A stretch of DNA of 64,000 nt, from contig CAMLID010000002.1 in the NCBI GenBank assembly GCA_946480055.1, forward strand, positions 1 through 64,000, read 5' to 3'. Position 1 is the first letter of the stretch; each line of letters opens with the position of its first letter. Position numbers and translations under genes: made by a program. The notes beneath the pieces are model-generated. The model was not told where the DNA came from and ran no database searches. It worked only from the letters and a program-made list of their open reading frames with translations. Below are positions 48,930-57,170 of the stretch, one piece after another. The DNA comes from an uncultured Lysobacter sp. (GTDB taxonomy: Bacteria > Pseudomonadota > Gammaproteobacteria > Xanthomonadales > Xanthomonadaceae).

Positions 48930-49742
48930 ATGCCGTCCGCTGCGCACCCCTCCGCCGCCAACGCTTACGGCGCGGATTTCGTCGAGCGCGTGCTGGAAGA
49001 CGCGCTGACCCACGCCGCCCGCGTCTACGCCATCGCCGGCCTGCAGGGCAGCGGCAAATCGACCCTGGCCGCGCAGGTCGCGGCGCGCGCCCGGGAACGC
49101 GGCTTGCGGGTGGCGGTGCTGTCGGTCGACGACTGCTACCTCGGCCGTCGCGAACGCACGCGCCTGGGCCGCGAGGTGCATCCGTTGCTGGCCACGCGCG
49201 GGCCGCCGGGCACGCACGAACCCGAATTGGCCTGCGCGACCCTGGACGCACTGCGCGCACGCGGCGCGGTGCGACTGCCGCGCTTCGACAAACTCGGCGA
49301 TCGGCGCCTGCCGCCGTCGCGCTGGCCGCAGGTGCGCGGCATCGACCTGACCCTGTTCGAAGGCTGGTTCCTCAAGACCCCGCCGCAATCGGCGCAGGAA
49401 CTGATCGAGCCGGTCAACGCGCTGGAACGCGACGAAGACCGCGACGGCGTCTGGCGCGGCTATTGCAACCGCGCCCTTGCGCAGGACTACCCGCCGCTGT
49501 GGGCGCGCCTGGACCGGCTGCTGTTCCTGCAGCCGCCGGGCTTCGAGCACGTGCCGGAATGGCGCTGGCAGCAAGAGCGCTCATTGCAGGCCGCCAGTCC
49601 CGGACGCGTCTGCATGGACCGCGCCGGGATCGAACGTTTCGTGCGCCTGTTCGAACGCGTGAGCCGGCAGGCGCTGGCGCGGCTGCCGGAGATCGCGGAC
49701 TGGACGGTGGCGGTCGACGCGCGTCGGCGCGTGCTCGGCTAG
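48930..49742 (+). CDS. P-loop kinase, D-glycerate 3-kinase-like
   Basis: A 270-residue P-loop kinase related to glycerate 3-kinase (GLYK) and phosphoribulokinase/uridine kinase folds. Walker A is GLQGSGKST (37-45); [17 protein letters not shown], the [10 protein letters not shown] loop and [13 protein letters not shown] follow the GLYK pattern. It would phosphorylate D-glycerate or a similar small acid. The ATG lies 17 bp from that of pdxH on the other strand. Uncharacterised YggC-type kinases are the alternative. Confidence 0.75.
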   Translation: MPSAAHPSAANAYGADFVERVLEDALTHAARVYAIAGLQGSGKSTLAAQVAARARERGLRVAVLSVDDCYLGRRERTRLGREVHPLLATRGPPGTHEPELACATLDALRARGAVRLPRFDKLGDRRLPPSRWPQVRGIDLTLFEGWFLKTPPQSAQELIEPVNALERDEDRDGVWRGYCNRALAQDYPPLWARLDRLLFLQPPGFEHVPEWRWQQERSLQAASPGRVCMDRAGIERFVRLFERVSRQALARLPEIADWTVAVDARRRVLG

Positions 49743-49767
49743 AGCGCCGCGCCGTGCGGCGACGGCG

Positions 49768-49971
49768 TCATTCGACGATGAAGCTCACGCGCAGGTTGAC
49801 CCGCCACTCGGTGACCGTGCCGTCGTCGTCGGTCACGACCTTGATCTCGTTGACCCAGGCGCCCTTGATGTTCTTCACCGATTCGCCGCACTTCTTCAGT
49901 CCCGATTTGACCGCCTCCTCCATGCTGGTCTTGGAGGATGCGTTGAGTTCGATGATCTTGGCGATCGCCAT
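49768..49971 (-). CDS. Dodecin family flavin-binding protein
   Basis: A 67-residue dodecin: MAIAKIIELNASSKTSMEEAVKSGLKKC, then VKNIKGAWVNEIKV with the Trp that stacks on flavin. Dodecins form hollow dodecamers that store or buffer flavins. The start is supported by AGGAG 9 nt upstream; long upstream extensions of the frame are not credible. Convergent with the kinase gene. Confidence 0.92.
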   Translation of the reverse strand: MAIAKIIELNASSKTSMEEAVKSGLKKCGESVKNIKGAWVNEIKVVTDDDGTVTEWRVNLRVSFIVE

Positions 49972-50085
49972 GGCGTGCTCCTGTCTGGCCGGCGCGCGGG
50001 CTTGCGGCCGGAACAGCGAGCCTAGGCCGGCCGGCGTTAAGGCGACGCAACAACTGCCGGGCGCCAATGCCGGGCCGCGGCTGGC

Positions 50086-50091
50086 TACAAT
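50086..50091 (+). promoter_or_regulatory. -10 element 6 nt before aroK (leaderless)
   Basis: TACAAT (5 of 6 matches) is followed by CGCCGC and then ATG 50098. No ribosome site is present between them, so transcription should begin at or next to the start codon. Confidence 0.5.
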
Positions 50092-50097
50092 CGCCGC

Positions 50098-50652
50098 ATG
50101 AATCCCGCGAGCAATCTGATCCTGGTGGGCCCGATGGGGGCCGGCAAGAGCTGCATCGGCCGACGCCTGGCCGAGCGCTACGGCCTGCGCCTGGCCGATG
50201 CCGACCGCGAGATCGAGCAGCGCACCGGGACCACGGTCGCGACCATCTTCGAATGCGAGGGCGAGGCCGGCTTCCGTGCCCGCGAGCGCGCCACGCTGGC
50301 CGAACTGCTGGCCGCGGACGGGCTGCTGCTGGCCACCGGCGGCGGCGCGGTGCTGGACCCGGACAACCGCGCGCTGCTGCGCGAACGCGGCTATGTGGTG
50401 CACCTGCAAGTGAGCGTCGAGGCACAGTTGGAGCGCCTCGCGCGTGACCGTACTCGCCCATTGCTCGCACGCGACGACCGCGAGGAAGTGCTGCGCACGC
50501 TGTCCGCGCAACGCGCGCCGCTGTACGCCGACGTCGCCGACCTGCGCTTCGACACCGAACGCATGACCGCGGCCGAGGCCGCGGACAAGCTCGCCGACCA
50601 ACTCGATATCTGCTGGCGCCGCCTTGCGCACGCGCACGGAGCCCCCGCATGA
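50098..50652 (+). CDS. aroK: Shikimate kinase AroK
   Basis: A 184-residue P-loop kinase making shikimate-3-phosphate. Walker A is [12 protein letters not shown] (11-22); the shikimate-binding DAD-like motif is [10 protein letters not shown] and the GGG of the third motif is ATGGGAVLD. The LID region contains RDRTRPLL. The stop overlaps aroB by four bases. Its own start appears leaderless. Confidence 0.96.
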   Translation: MNPASNLILVGPMGAGKSCIGRRLAERYGLRLADADREIEQRTGTTVATIFECEGEAGFRARERATLAELLAADGLLLATGGGAVLDPDNRALLRERGYVVHLQVSVEAQLERLARDRTRPLLARDDREEVLRTLSAQRAPLYADVADLRFDTERMTAAEAADKLADQLDICWRRLAHAHGAPA

Positions 50653-51770
50653 CCGCACCGTCCTCCCCCGCCCTGCATCACGTCAAAGTCTCCGGCGACG
50701 CGACCTACGCGATCGACATCGGCCCCGGCCTGCTCGCCGACGCCGAGCGCATCGCCGTGCACCTGCGCGGCCGCCATGCCCTGATCGTCAGCGACGGCAA
50801 CGTCGCGCCGCTGTACGCCGATGCGCTGGAAACGGCGCTGCGCGCGGCCAAGCCGAAACTGGCGCTGGCGCGCTACGTGCTGCCGCCGGGCGAACACGAA
50901 AAGACCCTGGCCCGTTTCGGCGAATGCCTGGCCGCGCTGGCCAAGCTCGGCGCGACCCGCGACGCGACCGTGCTGGCGCTGGGCGGCGGCGTGGTCGGCG
51001 ACCTGGCCGGTTTCGTCGCGGCCTGCTGGATGCGCGGCGTCGACGTGGTGCAGCTGCCGACCACGCTGTTGGCGATGGTCGACTCCTCGGTCGGCGGCAA
51101 GACCGCGGTCGATCTGCCCAGCGGCAAGAACCTGGTCGGCGCCTTCCATGCACCGCGCGCGGTGTTCGCCGACACCGCGACCCTGCGCAGCCTGCCCGCG
51201 CGCGAACTGCGCGCCGGCCTGGCCGAAGTGGTGAAGTACGGCGCGATCTTCGACGACACTTTCCTGGATTGGCTGGAAGCGCACGCCGAAGCGCTGCTGG
51301 CCGGAGACGATGCGGCCCTGGCCCAGGCGATCGCACGCAGTTGCGTCTACAAGGCCAACGTAGTCGCGCGCGATCCCTACGAGCGCGGCGACCGCGCCCT
51401 GCTCAACTTCGGCCACACCTTCGGCCACGCGATCGAAACCGAACAGGGCTACGCCGGCGCGACCGGCGACGGCCTCAACCACGGCGAGGCGGTCGCGGTC
51501 GGCATGGTCCTGGCCGCGCGGCTGTCGGCCGAGCTGGGCATGGCCGGCGCCGCCGATGCCGAACGCCTGCGCGCCCTGCTCGAACGCTTCGGCCTGCCGA
51601 CTGCGATTCCGGCCGGGCTCACGCCGGAAGCCCTGCTCGCACGCATGCGCCTGGACAAGAAAGCCGACGCTGCCGGCCTGCGCTTCATCCTCTGGGACCA
51701 CGCCGGTCAGGCCCGGATTGTCGCGGGCGTGGCCGACGAGACGGTACTGCGCGTACTCAGCAGCGGTTGA
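50649..51770 (+). CDS. aroB: 3-dehydroquinate synthase AroB
   Basis: A 373-residue NAD- and metal-dependent enzyme, second step of the shikimate pathway. [49 protein letters not shown] and the metal-binding [10 protein letters not shown] with HGEAVAVGM are intact. Coupled to aroK, the usual order. Confidence 0.97.
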   Translation: MTAPSSPALHHVKVSGDATYAIDIGPGLLADAERIAVHLRGRHALIVSDGNVAPLYADALETALRAAKPKLALARYVLPPGEHEKTLARFGECLAALAKLGATRDATVLALGGGVVGDLAGFVAACWMRGVDVVQLPTTLLAMVDSSVGGKTAVDLPSGKNLVGAFHAPRAVFADTATLRSLPARELRAGLAEVVKYGAIFDDTFLDWLEAHAEALLAGDDAALAQAIARSCVYKANVVARDPYERGDRALLNFGHTFGHAIETEQGYAGATGDGLNHGEAVAVGMVLAARLSAELGMAGAADAERLRALLERFGLPTAIPAGLTPEALLARMRLDKKADAAGLRFILWDHAGQARIVAGVADETVLRVLSSG

Positions 51771-51913
51771 AGCGGGTTCCCGCGGCGAGCGCCGCGTAGC
51801 CGGCCTTGCCTGACCGACGTCCGGGCCGCACAGTGCGCCACCGGCCTGCGAGGTCGGCGGGCCGCCGCCGCAAGCGGCGGTCCCATCCGTTGCAGGCGCA
51901 CAGGGGCGACCGC

Positions 51914-52363
51914 ATGAGCTCGCAGTTCGAATTCCTCGACAAGCATCACTGCGCGACCGACTCGGCCCAGGTCGCGGCGCAAACCGCGTTCGAGCGCTAC
52001 GGTCCCTTCCCGCGCACCCGTACCGCCGTGGTGGTCTACGCCATCGACTGGCAGACCTGGACCGAGTCCATCGCCCAGGTGGTGCGCGCCTATTCGGAGC
52101 GCAGCGCGGGCTCGGCGGCGGGCATGGCCACGCTGGACGCCGGCAAACGGCAGTGGCGCATCGTCCTCACCGACATGCGCTTCGTCAGCGCCGGGCGCTA
52201 TTCGCAGGGCAGCGGTACGATCTATCGGGTCAACGAGTATCGCGACGGTGCGGTCCAGGTGACGGCGACCGCGATCGGCAATCCGCCGCAGTTGGGCGAG
52301 GTCGTGCACTTCGAGCATCTGTTCGGGACGCTGGTCGGTCCGGTCGAACTGCCACCGCAGTAG
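51914..52363 (+). CDS. Conserved hypothetical protein after aroB
   Basis: A 149-residue cytoplasmic protein without recognisable motif. It has a mixed alpha/beta composition with Trp/Tyr-rich stretches (VVVYAIDWQTWTES, KRQWRIVLTDM). ATG 51914 is chosen because coding character starts there; the frame opens at 51806. It is 143 nt downstream of aroB and may share its transcript. I do not recognise the family. Confidence 0.6.
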   Translation: MSSQFEFLDKHHCATDSAQVAAQTAFERYGPFPRTRTAVVVYAIDWQTWTESIAQVVRAYSERSAGSAAGMATLDAGKRQWRIVLTDMRFVSAGRYSQGSGTIYRVNEYRDGAVQVTATAIGNPPQLGEVVHFEHLFGTLVGPVELPPQ

Positions 52364-52576
52364 GGCGCGGACCGCTTAGCGCTTGGGAACGGTTGGAGTG
52401 GCGCGCTTCGCCCCCAAACCCACGCCCCGGCCCGCCCGCGTTCGGTGCAGCGCGAGCCCGTGACTCGCAAGCGCTGCCCCTCACCCCGCGATCGGGAGAG
52501 GGGCCACGCGACCTGCGGTTTCGATGCGTGGCGACGTTGAGCAAACCTTTACGGCTGCGAGCGTCGCGCGTCGCGT
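52364..52576. other. Gap with decayed intergenic repeat
   Basis: A GCCCCTC...GAGAGGGGC imperfect inverted repeat at 52477-52504 resembles the rpoN-hpf gap elements. No gene is evident. Confidence 0.45.
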
Positions 52577-53209
52577 TTACGCCGCGGCTTTCACCCGCGC
52601 CAAGGCGCGCTGGTTCGACGCATACGGGTTGTCGAGATAGGGCAAGGCATCGGTCTTGAGCGCATCGATCCACTGATCCGTGCTCAGCACCGCGGCGAAG
52701 CGGCTCTGGAACACCACCGAGAACACGCGGTGGATCTCTTCGGCGCTGGCCTGGCCGGCGCTGTTCTCGTACGACAGCGAGCCGCTGGCGTCGCTCAGGA
52801 ACTCGACGTTCAGATGCAGATGCGCGGCCTCGAACACGGTCGACGCATCGCAGTTGTGGGTCATATAGCCGACCACCGTCAGGGTGTCGACGCCGTTGCT
52901 CGCGATCCAGTCCTTGAGGTCGGTGCCGGTGAACACGCTGGGCATGTTCTTTTCGATGTAGTGGTCGCGCGGGCGGCCGCCGACGACTTCGTTGAGTTCC
53001 CAGCCCGGCGTGCCCTTGACGAACACCGGCGCTTCCGGCGGCGCGGTGTTCTGCACCACCACCACCGGCACGCCGGCGGCGCGGGCGGCGTCCATGGCGC
53101 GGCCGATGTTGGGCAGGGTCTGGCTCACCGGCGGGTGCTCGATGAGCAGGCCGCCGCTGAAGTACTCGTTCTGGACGTCGACGACAATGAGGGCGCGCTT
53201 GCGGGTCAT
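52577..53209 (-). CDS. Isochorismatase-family cysteine hydrolase
   Basis: A 210-residue hydrolase with the catalytic triad D11 (VVDVQNEYF), K87 (EKNMPSVF) and C120 (GYMTHNCDAST). The non-prolyl cis-peptide region VVGYMTH is present. The family includes nicotinamidases, isochorismatases and N-carbamoyl hydrolases; specificity cannot be told. A good AGGAG precedes the ATG. It faces a DJ-1/AraC regulator divergently, with 104 nt between, and is its likely target. Confidence 0.88.
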   Translation of the reverse strand: MTRKRALIVVDVQNEYFSGGLLIEHPPVSQTLPNIGRAMDAARAAGVPVVVVQNTAPPEAPVFVKGTPGWELNEVVGGRPRDHYIEKNMPSVFTGTDLKDWIASNGVDTLTVVGYMTHNCDASTVFEAAHLHLNVEFLSDASGSLSYENSAGQASAEEIHRVFSVVFQSRFAAVLSTDQWIDALKTDALPYLDNPYASNQRALARVKAAA

Positions 53210-53301
53210 GGCAGAACTCCTAAGGAATGAGAGGAATCGGACGACGCCTATGCTCCGCCTGGGCCGGAATCGCCGACAGTGGCCCGACTGCCAATATTCG
53301 A

Positions 53302-53307
53302 TAGAAT
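53302..53307 (+). promoter_or_regulatory. -10 element 6 nt before the AraC regulator (leaderless)
   Basis: TAGAAT is followed by CGGGCC and then ATG 53314. There is no ribosome site. Confidence 0.48.
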
Positions 53308-53313
53308 CGGGCC

Positions 53314-54279
53314 ATGAATTCCGATAGCACCGCCGACACCATCGCCGTGGTCGCCTTCGACCGCATCAGCCCCTTCCATCTCTCGGTGCCCTGCATCGTG
53401 TTCGAGGACCGCGGTTTCGACGGCCAGCCGCGCTTCGAATTGCGGGTCTGCGCGGCCGAAGCCGGACCGCTGCGCACCCAGGCCGGTTTCAGCATCGGGC
53501 TCGAGTACGGCCTGGAGGGCCTGGACGATGCCGGGGTGGTGATCGTGCCGTCCTGGCGCAACGCCGACGAACGCCCGCCCGAACCGTTGCTGCAAGCCCT
53601 GCGCCGGGCCCATGCGCGCGGCGCGCAGATCGTCGGCCTGTGCCTGGGCGCCTACGTGCTGGCCGAAGCCGGCCTGCTCGACGGCCGCCGCGCCACCACC
53701 CACTGGCACTGGAGCGAACACTTCGCGCATCGCTATCCGCAGGTGCGGCTGCAGTGGGACGTGCTCTACGTCGAAGACGGCGAGCTGACCACTTCGGCCG
53801 GGACCGCGGCCGCACTCGATTGCTGCCTGCACCTGCTGCGCCGGCGCTGCGGCGCCGAACTCGCCAGCCGGGTCGCGCGGCGCCTGGTCGTGGCCCCGCA
53901 CCGTCAGGGCGGGCAGGCCCAGTACATCGAACAGCCGGTGCCGGCCTCGGCCCAGGACGAGCGCCTGTCGGGCGTGCTGAGCTGGGCGCTGGCGCATCTG
54001 GACCAGCCGCACAGCCTGGACGCGCTGGCCGAACGCGCGCTGATGAGCCGGCGCAGCTTCACCCGCCGTTTCCGCCAGACCACCGGCACCACGGTCGCGC
54101 AGTGGCTGCTGAGCCAGCGCCTGGCGAGGGCGCAACGGTTGCTGGAAACCACCGACCGCGCGGTCGAGGCGATCGCCGCCGACACCGGCTTCGGCTCGGC
54201 GGTGTCGCTGCGCCAGCGCTTCGCCGCCGCGCTCAAGACCTCGCCTTCGGCCTATCGGCGCGACTTCCGCGGCGCCTGA
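53314..54279 (+). CDS. GlxA/FtrA-type transcription regulator (DJ-1/PfpI + AraC)
   Basis: A 321-residue regulator. The N-terminal DJ-1/PfpI-like domain has C110 in the nucleophile-elbow position (GLCLGAYVLAEAG) followed by ATTHW. The C-terminal AraC/XylS domain has two helix-turn-helix motifs: HSLDALAERALMSRRSFTRRFRQTTGTT and AVEAIAADTGFGSAVSLRQRF. Such regulators sense small metabolites and commonly control the adjacent hydrolase gene, here the isochorismatase-family gene. Confidence 0.88.
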   Translation: MNSDSTADTIAVVAFDRISPFHLSVPCIVFEDRGFDGQPRFELRVCAAEAGPLRTQAGFSIGLEYGLEGLDDAGVVIVPSWRNADERPPEPLLQALRRAHARGAQIVGLCLGAYVLAEAGLLDGRRATTHWHWSEHFAHRYPQVRLQWDVLYVEDGELTTSAGTAAALDCCLHLLRRRCGAELASRVARRLVVAPHRQGGQAQYIEQPVPASAQDERLSGVLSWALAHLDQPHSLDALAERALMSRRSFTRRFRQTTGTTVAQWLLSQRLARAQRLLETTDRAVEAIAADTGFGSAVSLRQRFAAALKTSPSAYRRDFRGA

Positions 54280-54342
54280 ACCCCGTCGCGACGCCGCCTA
54301 CCGCTACACATGTAGCTACGGCATACCGCTACGGCATACCGC

Positions 54343-54348
54343 TACAAT
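54343..54348 (+). promoter_or_regulatory. -10 element 6 nt before the WGR gene (leaderless)
   Basis: TACAAT is followed by CGGGCC and then GTG 54355. Just upstream, TACGGCATACCGC is directly repeated at 54317-54329 and 54330-54342, possibly an operator. Confidence 0.48.
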
Positions 54349-54354
54349 CGGGCC

Positions 54355-54609
54355 GTGCGCCTGCTCCTACAACAACGCCCCGACGGCCGCGAAGCCCCGC
54401 GCTTCGTGCAACTGATGCTGCAGCCGGACCTGCTCGGCGGCTGGGCGCTGGTGCGCGAAACCGGCCAGATCGGCGGCCGCAGCACGCTGCGCCGGGAGCA
54501 GTTCATGGATCGCGACAGCGCCTTGGCCGCGCTGGAAAAGGCGCGCGACCAGCAGTTGAAGCGCGGCTTCCATCTGATGTTCGCGCAGGGCGCGGAAGCG
54601 CCGAAGTAA
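54355..54609 (+). CDS. Stand-alone WGR domain protein
   Basis: An 84-residue protein that is a single WGR-like domain: FVQLMLQPDLLGGWALVRETGQIGGRS, then FMDRDSALAALEKARDQQLKRGF. WGR domains in PARPs and some bacterial DNA-end-processing proteins bind nucleic acid. The WGR Trp-Gly-Arg triad is replaced by ETGQIG here, so binding is uncertain. The start is GTG 54355, with a -10 element 6 nt before it. Confidence 0.72.
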   Translation: MRLLLQQRPDGREAPRFVQLMLQPDLLGGWALVRETGQIGGRSTLRREQFMDRDSALAALEKARDQQLKRGFHLMFAQGAEAPK

Positions 54610-54788
54610 GCGCGGGCCCCGCACCGCAGTCCGAATCGGGCCCCACCGTGCGCAACAGTAGCGACGGATGCTCCGTCCGCCGCCTGAGCGCTGTCTATGG
54701 CATGGCTGCAAGCCTTCAGACCGAGTCGGCACCGCAACAGAACACTGCGACGCCACATCCCGACTCGCGCCGCACCCCGCCCGGCCGC

Positions 54789-54794
54789 GATAAT
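54789..54794 (+). promoter_or_regulatory. Probable -10 element of hemE
   Basis: GATAAT lies 40 nt before the hemE ATG. A clear -35 is not seen. Confidence 0.4.
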
Positions 54795-54834
54795 GCGCCC
54801 CCGAACCGACGCCCCACGCGCACCAGGACCCAGA

Positions 54835-55917
54835 ATGACCGCTACCGACGCCACGCCCGCCAACGACCGATTCCTGCGCGCCCTGCGCCGCGAGCCGGTC
54901 GACCGCACCCCGGTGTGGCTGATGCGCCAAGCCGGCCGCTATCTGCCCGAGTACCGCGCCACCCGCGCCCAGGCCGGCAGCTTCCTCAACCTGGCCAAGA
55001 ATCCCGAACTGGCCTGCGAAGTCACCCTGCAACCGCTGCGCCGCTTCCCGCTGGACGCCGCGATCCTGTTCTCCGACATCCTCACCGTGCCCGACGCGAT
55101 GGGCCTGGGCCTGTACTTCGCCGACGGCGAAGGCCCGAAGTTCGAGCGCCCGATCCGCAGCGCCGCCGACATCGACCGCCTGGCCGTGCCCGATATGGAA
55201 GGCGAGCTGCGCTATGTGATGGACGCCGTGCGCACGATCCGCCGCGAGCTCAACGGCTCGGTGCCGCTGATCGGTTTCTCCGGCAGCCCCTGGACCATCG
55301 CCTGCTACATGGTCGAAGGCGGCGGCAGCGACAACTATTCCAAGGTCAAGGCGCTGGCGCTCAACGACCCGGCGGCGATGCACAAGCTGCTGGGCGTGGT
55401 CACCGACGCGGTGATCGCCTACCTCAAGGCCCAGCACGCGGCCGGCGCGCAGGCGCTGCAGGTGTTCGACACCTGGGGCGGCGTGTTGTCGCCGTCCATG
55501 TACCGCGAGTTCTCGCTGCGCTACCTGCAACGCATCGCCGCTGAACTGCCGCGCGGCGAAGGCGCGGCGCGCACGCCGCTGATCCTGTTCGGCAAGGGCA
55601 ACGATCCGTACCTGGAAGACCTCGCCGCCAGCGGCGCCGAAGCAGTCGGCGTCGACTGGACCATCGGTCTGGGCGACACCGCGCGCCGCATCGGCGGCAA
55701 GGTCGCGATCCAGGGCAACCTCGATCCGGTCACCCTGTACGCCACGCCCGCGGCGATCCGCAGCGAAGTCGGCCGCGCCCTGGACGACTACCGCGACGGC
55801 AACGGCGGTTCGCGCGAAGGCCACGTGTTCAACCTCGGCCACGGCCTGTCGCCGGACATGAGTCCCGACCACGTCGCGGCCATGGTCAGCGCGGTGCACG
55901 AACTCAGCGCGCGCTGA
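54835..55917 (+). CDS. hemE: Uroporphyrinogen III decarboxylase HemE
   Basis: A 360-residue cofactor-free decarboxylase converting uroporphyrinogen III to coproporphyrinogen III in heme synthesis. The signature [16 protein letters not shown] and the substrate Asp in [12 protein letters not shown] are present; [16 protein letters not shown] is the second signature. ATG 54835 is chosen, since a promoter-like element excludes the longer frame starting at 54697. A terminator follows. Confidence 0.96.
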   Translation: MTATDATPANDRFLRALRREPVDRTPVWLMRQAGRYLPEYRATRAQAGSFLNLAKNPELACEVTLQPLRRFPLDAAILFSDILTVPDAMGLGLYFADGEGPKFERPIRSAADIDRLAVPDMEGELRYVMDAVRTIRRELNGSVPLIGFSGSPWTIACYMVEGGGSDNYSKVKALALNDPAAMHKLLGVVTDAVIAYLKAQHAAGAQALQVFDTWGGVLSPSMYREFSLRYLQRIAAELPRGEGAARTPLILFGKGNDPYLEDLAASGAEAVGVDWTIGLGDTARRIGGKVAIQGNLDPVTLYATPAAIRSEVGRALDDYRDGNGGSREGHVFNLGHGLSPDMSPDHVAAMVSAVHELSAR

Positions 55918-55940
55918 TCGCGGCCACCCGGCGGTAAAGG

Positions 55941-55967
55941 AAAAGCCGGCGCATGCGCCGGCTTTTT
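55941..55967. terminator. Bidirectional intrinsic terminator after hemE
   Basis: GCCGGCGC-at-GCGCCGGC is flanked by A4 on the left and T5 on the right. It serves hemE and possibly the converging secreted-protein gene. Confidence 0.9.
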
Positions 55968-56002
55968 CGTGTCCGCGTGTTCTGCGCGCCTGCGTGCGGC
56001 GC

Positions 56003-57016
56003 TCAGCCGACGTCGATCTTGTTGCTGCGCAGCAGTCGCGAAGGATCCGCCGGCGCGTCGCTGGGCGCGCCGTATTCCAGGCGGATCTCGCGCATGTCCT
56101 TCGGCACCGACTGCTCGATATCTTCGGGCGGCGCGCAGCCCGGGTGCAGGCGCTTGCCCAGCCCCATGCCGATCATCATCAGGGCCTGCGCCTCGTCCGA
56201 CTGAGGTTCGCGCGCGAGCACCCGGTCGCCCATCAGGTACGCGCTGTCCCGGCCGTCCTTGGATATCGACGACACCGCGCCGCTGGGTTTGGGCGCGCCG
56301 GCTTCGAGCTTTTCGATCGGCAGCGGATTCCAGCAGCGGCCGGTGCTGGCCACGGTCAGGCGCGCGGACAGGTCGGACATGAACTCCTCCAGCGAACTGC
56401 GCGCCTGGTCGCGCGATGCCGCCTTGGCCGCGACGCTGTAGCGGCCCTTGATCAGATACATGCGATCGAGCTGCAAGGTCATCGCCGAACTCTTGCGTTC
56501 GCCCTGGCTGGTGAAGCCCAGGTCCAGCGAACGCCCGCTCGGCGCGGTGCCGTTGCGACGCGCGTAGGCGAAGTCGCGCAGCTCGCCCATCTCCATCGCT
56601 TCGTAACCGCCGGGCTGCTTGCCGACCTGCGCCAGCGCATCGCGCTCCTCGCGCGCGATCTGTTCGAACTCGGTCGGCGACAGCAGGCCCGCGGGGTAGA
56701 AATAGACGTCGATCCAGCGGTCGCTGCGATTGCTCAGCGCGTAGCGCACCGAGACGCCGAACTCCTGACGATCAAAGCGGTGTTCGTCGACCGCCTGCCA
56801 CTTGCCCAGGCGCAGCGGATAGACCACGCGGGTCTCGCGCAGAAAGCCGCCCAGCAGCGGGATCGCCGGCTCCTTGGCGGCGCCGGCGGGCGCGCTCGAA
56901 GTCACGCTCGCGGTGGTGGTGTCGGCAGCGATCGCTGCGCCCGGCGCCAACGCGAGCGACAAGGCCCAGCCGACGGCCACTGCGCAGGCACCTGCGCGAA
57001 CTTGCTTACCGATCAT
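56003..57016 (-). CDS. Exported protein of unknown function
   Basis: A 337-residue protein with a signal peptide (cut near AIAA-DTT) and a low-complexity Thr/Ser/Ala linker. The mature part has no motif I recognise; it is mixed alpha/beta with a DVYFYPAGLLSPTEFEQIAREE segment and late CWNPLPIEKLEAG. Two cysteines (RCWNP, PGCAPP) may pair. ATG 57016 begins the signal; the frame opens at 57079. It lies downstream of the hybrid kinase on the same strand (gap 154 nt) and might be part of its regulon. Confidence 0.65.
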   Translation of the reverse strand: MIGKQVRAGACAVAVGWALSLALAPGAAIAADTTTASVTSSAPAGAAKEPAIPLLGGFLRETRVVYPLRLGKWQAVDEHRFDRQEFGVSVRYALSNRSDRWIDVYFYPAGLLSPTEFEQIAREERDALAQVGKQPGGYEAMEMGELRDFAYARRNGTAPSGRSLDLGFTSQGERKSSAMTLQLDRMYLIKGRYSVAAKAASRDQARSSLEEFMSDLSARLTVASTGRCWNPLPIEKLEAGAPKPSGAVSSISKDGRDSAYLMGDRVLAREPQSDEAQALMMIGMGLGKRLHPGCAPPEDIEQSVPKDMREIRLEYGAPSDAPADPSRLLRSNKIDVG

Positions 57017-57170
57017 CGCCGCCACCCCGACTCCGCTGCACGCCATCGCGCTCGACCCGACTCCATCGCAATGTTCCATCGCGATGTTCCGCCGCGATCA
57101 TGCGCCGCTTCCGCACCGCCGGCCAGTCCGTGCGGCGCGGCCGGGGAATACCCCACCCACCCCGCCGCCT

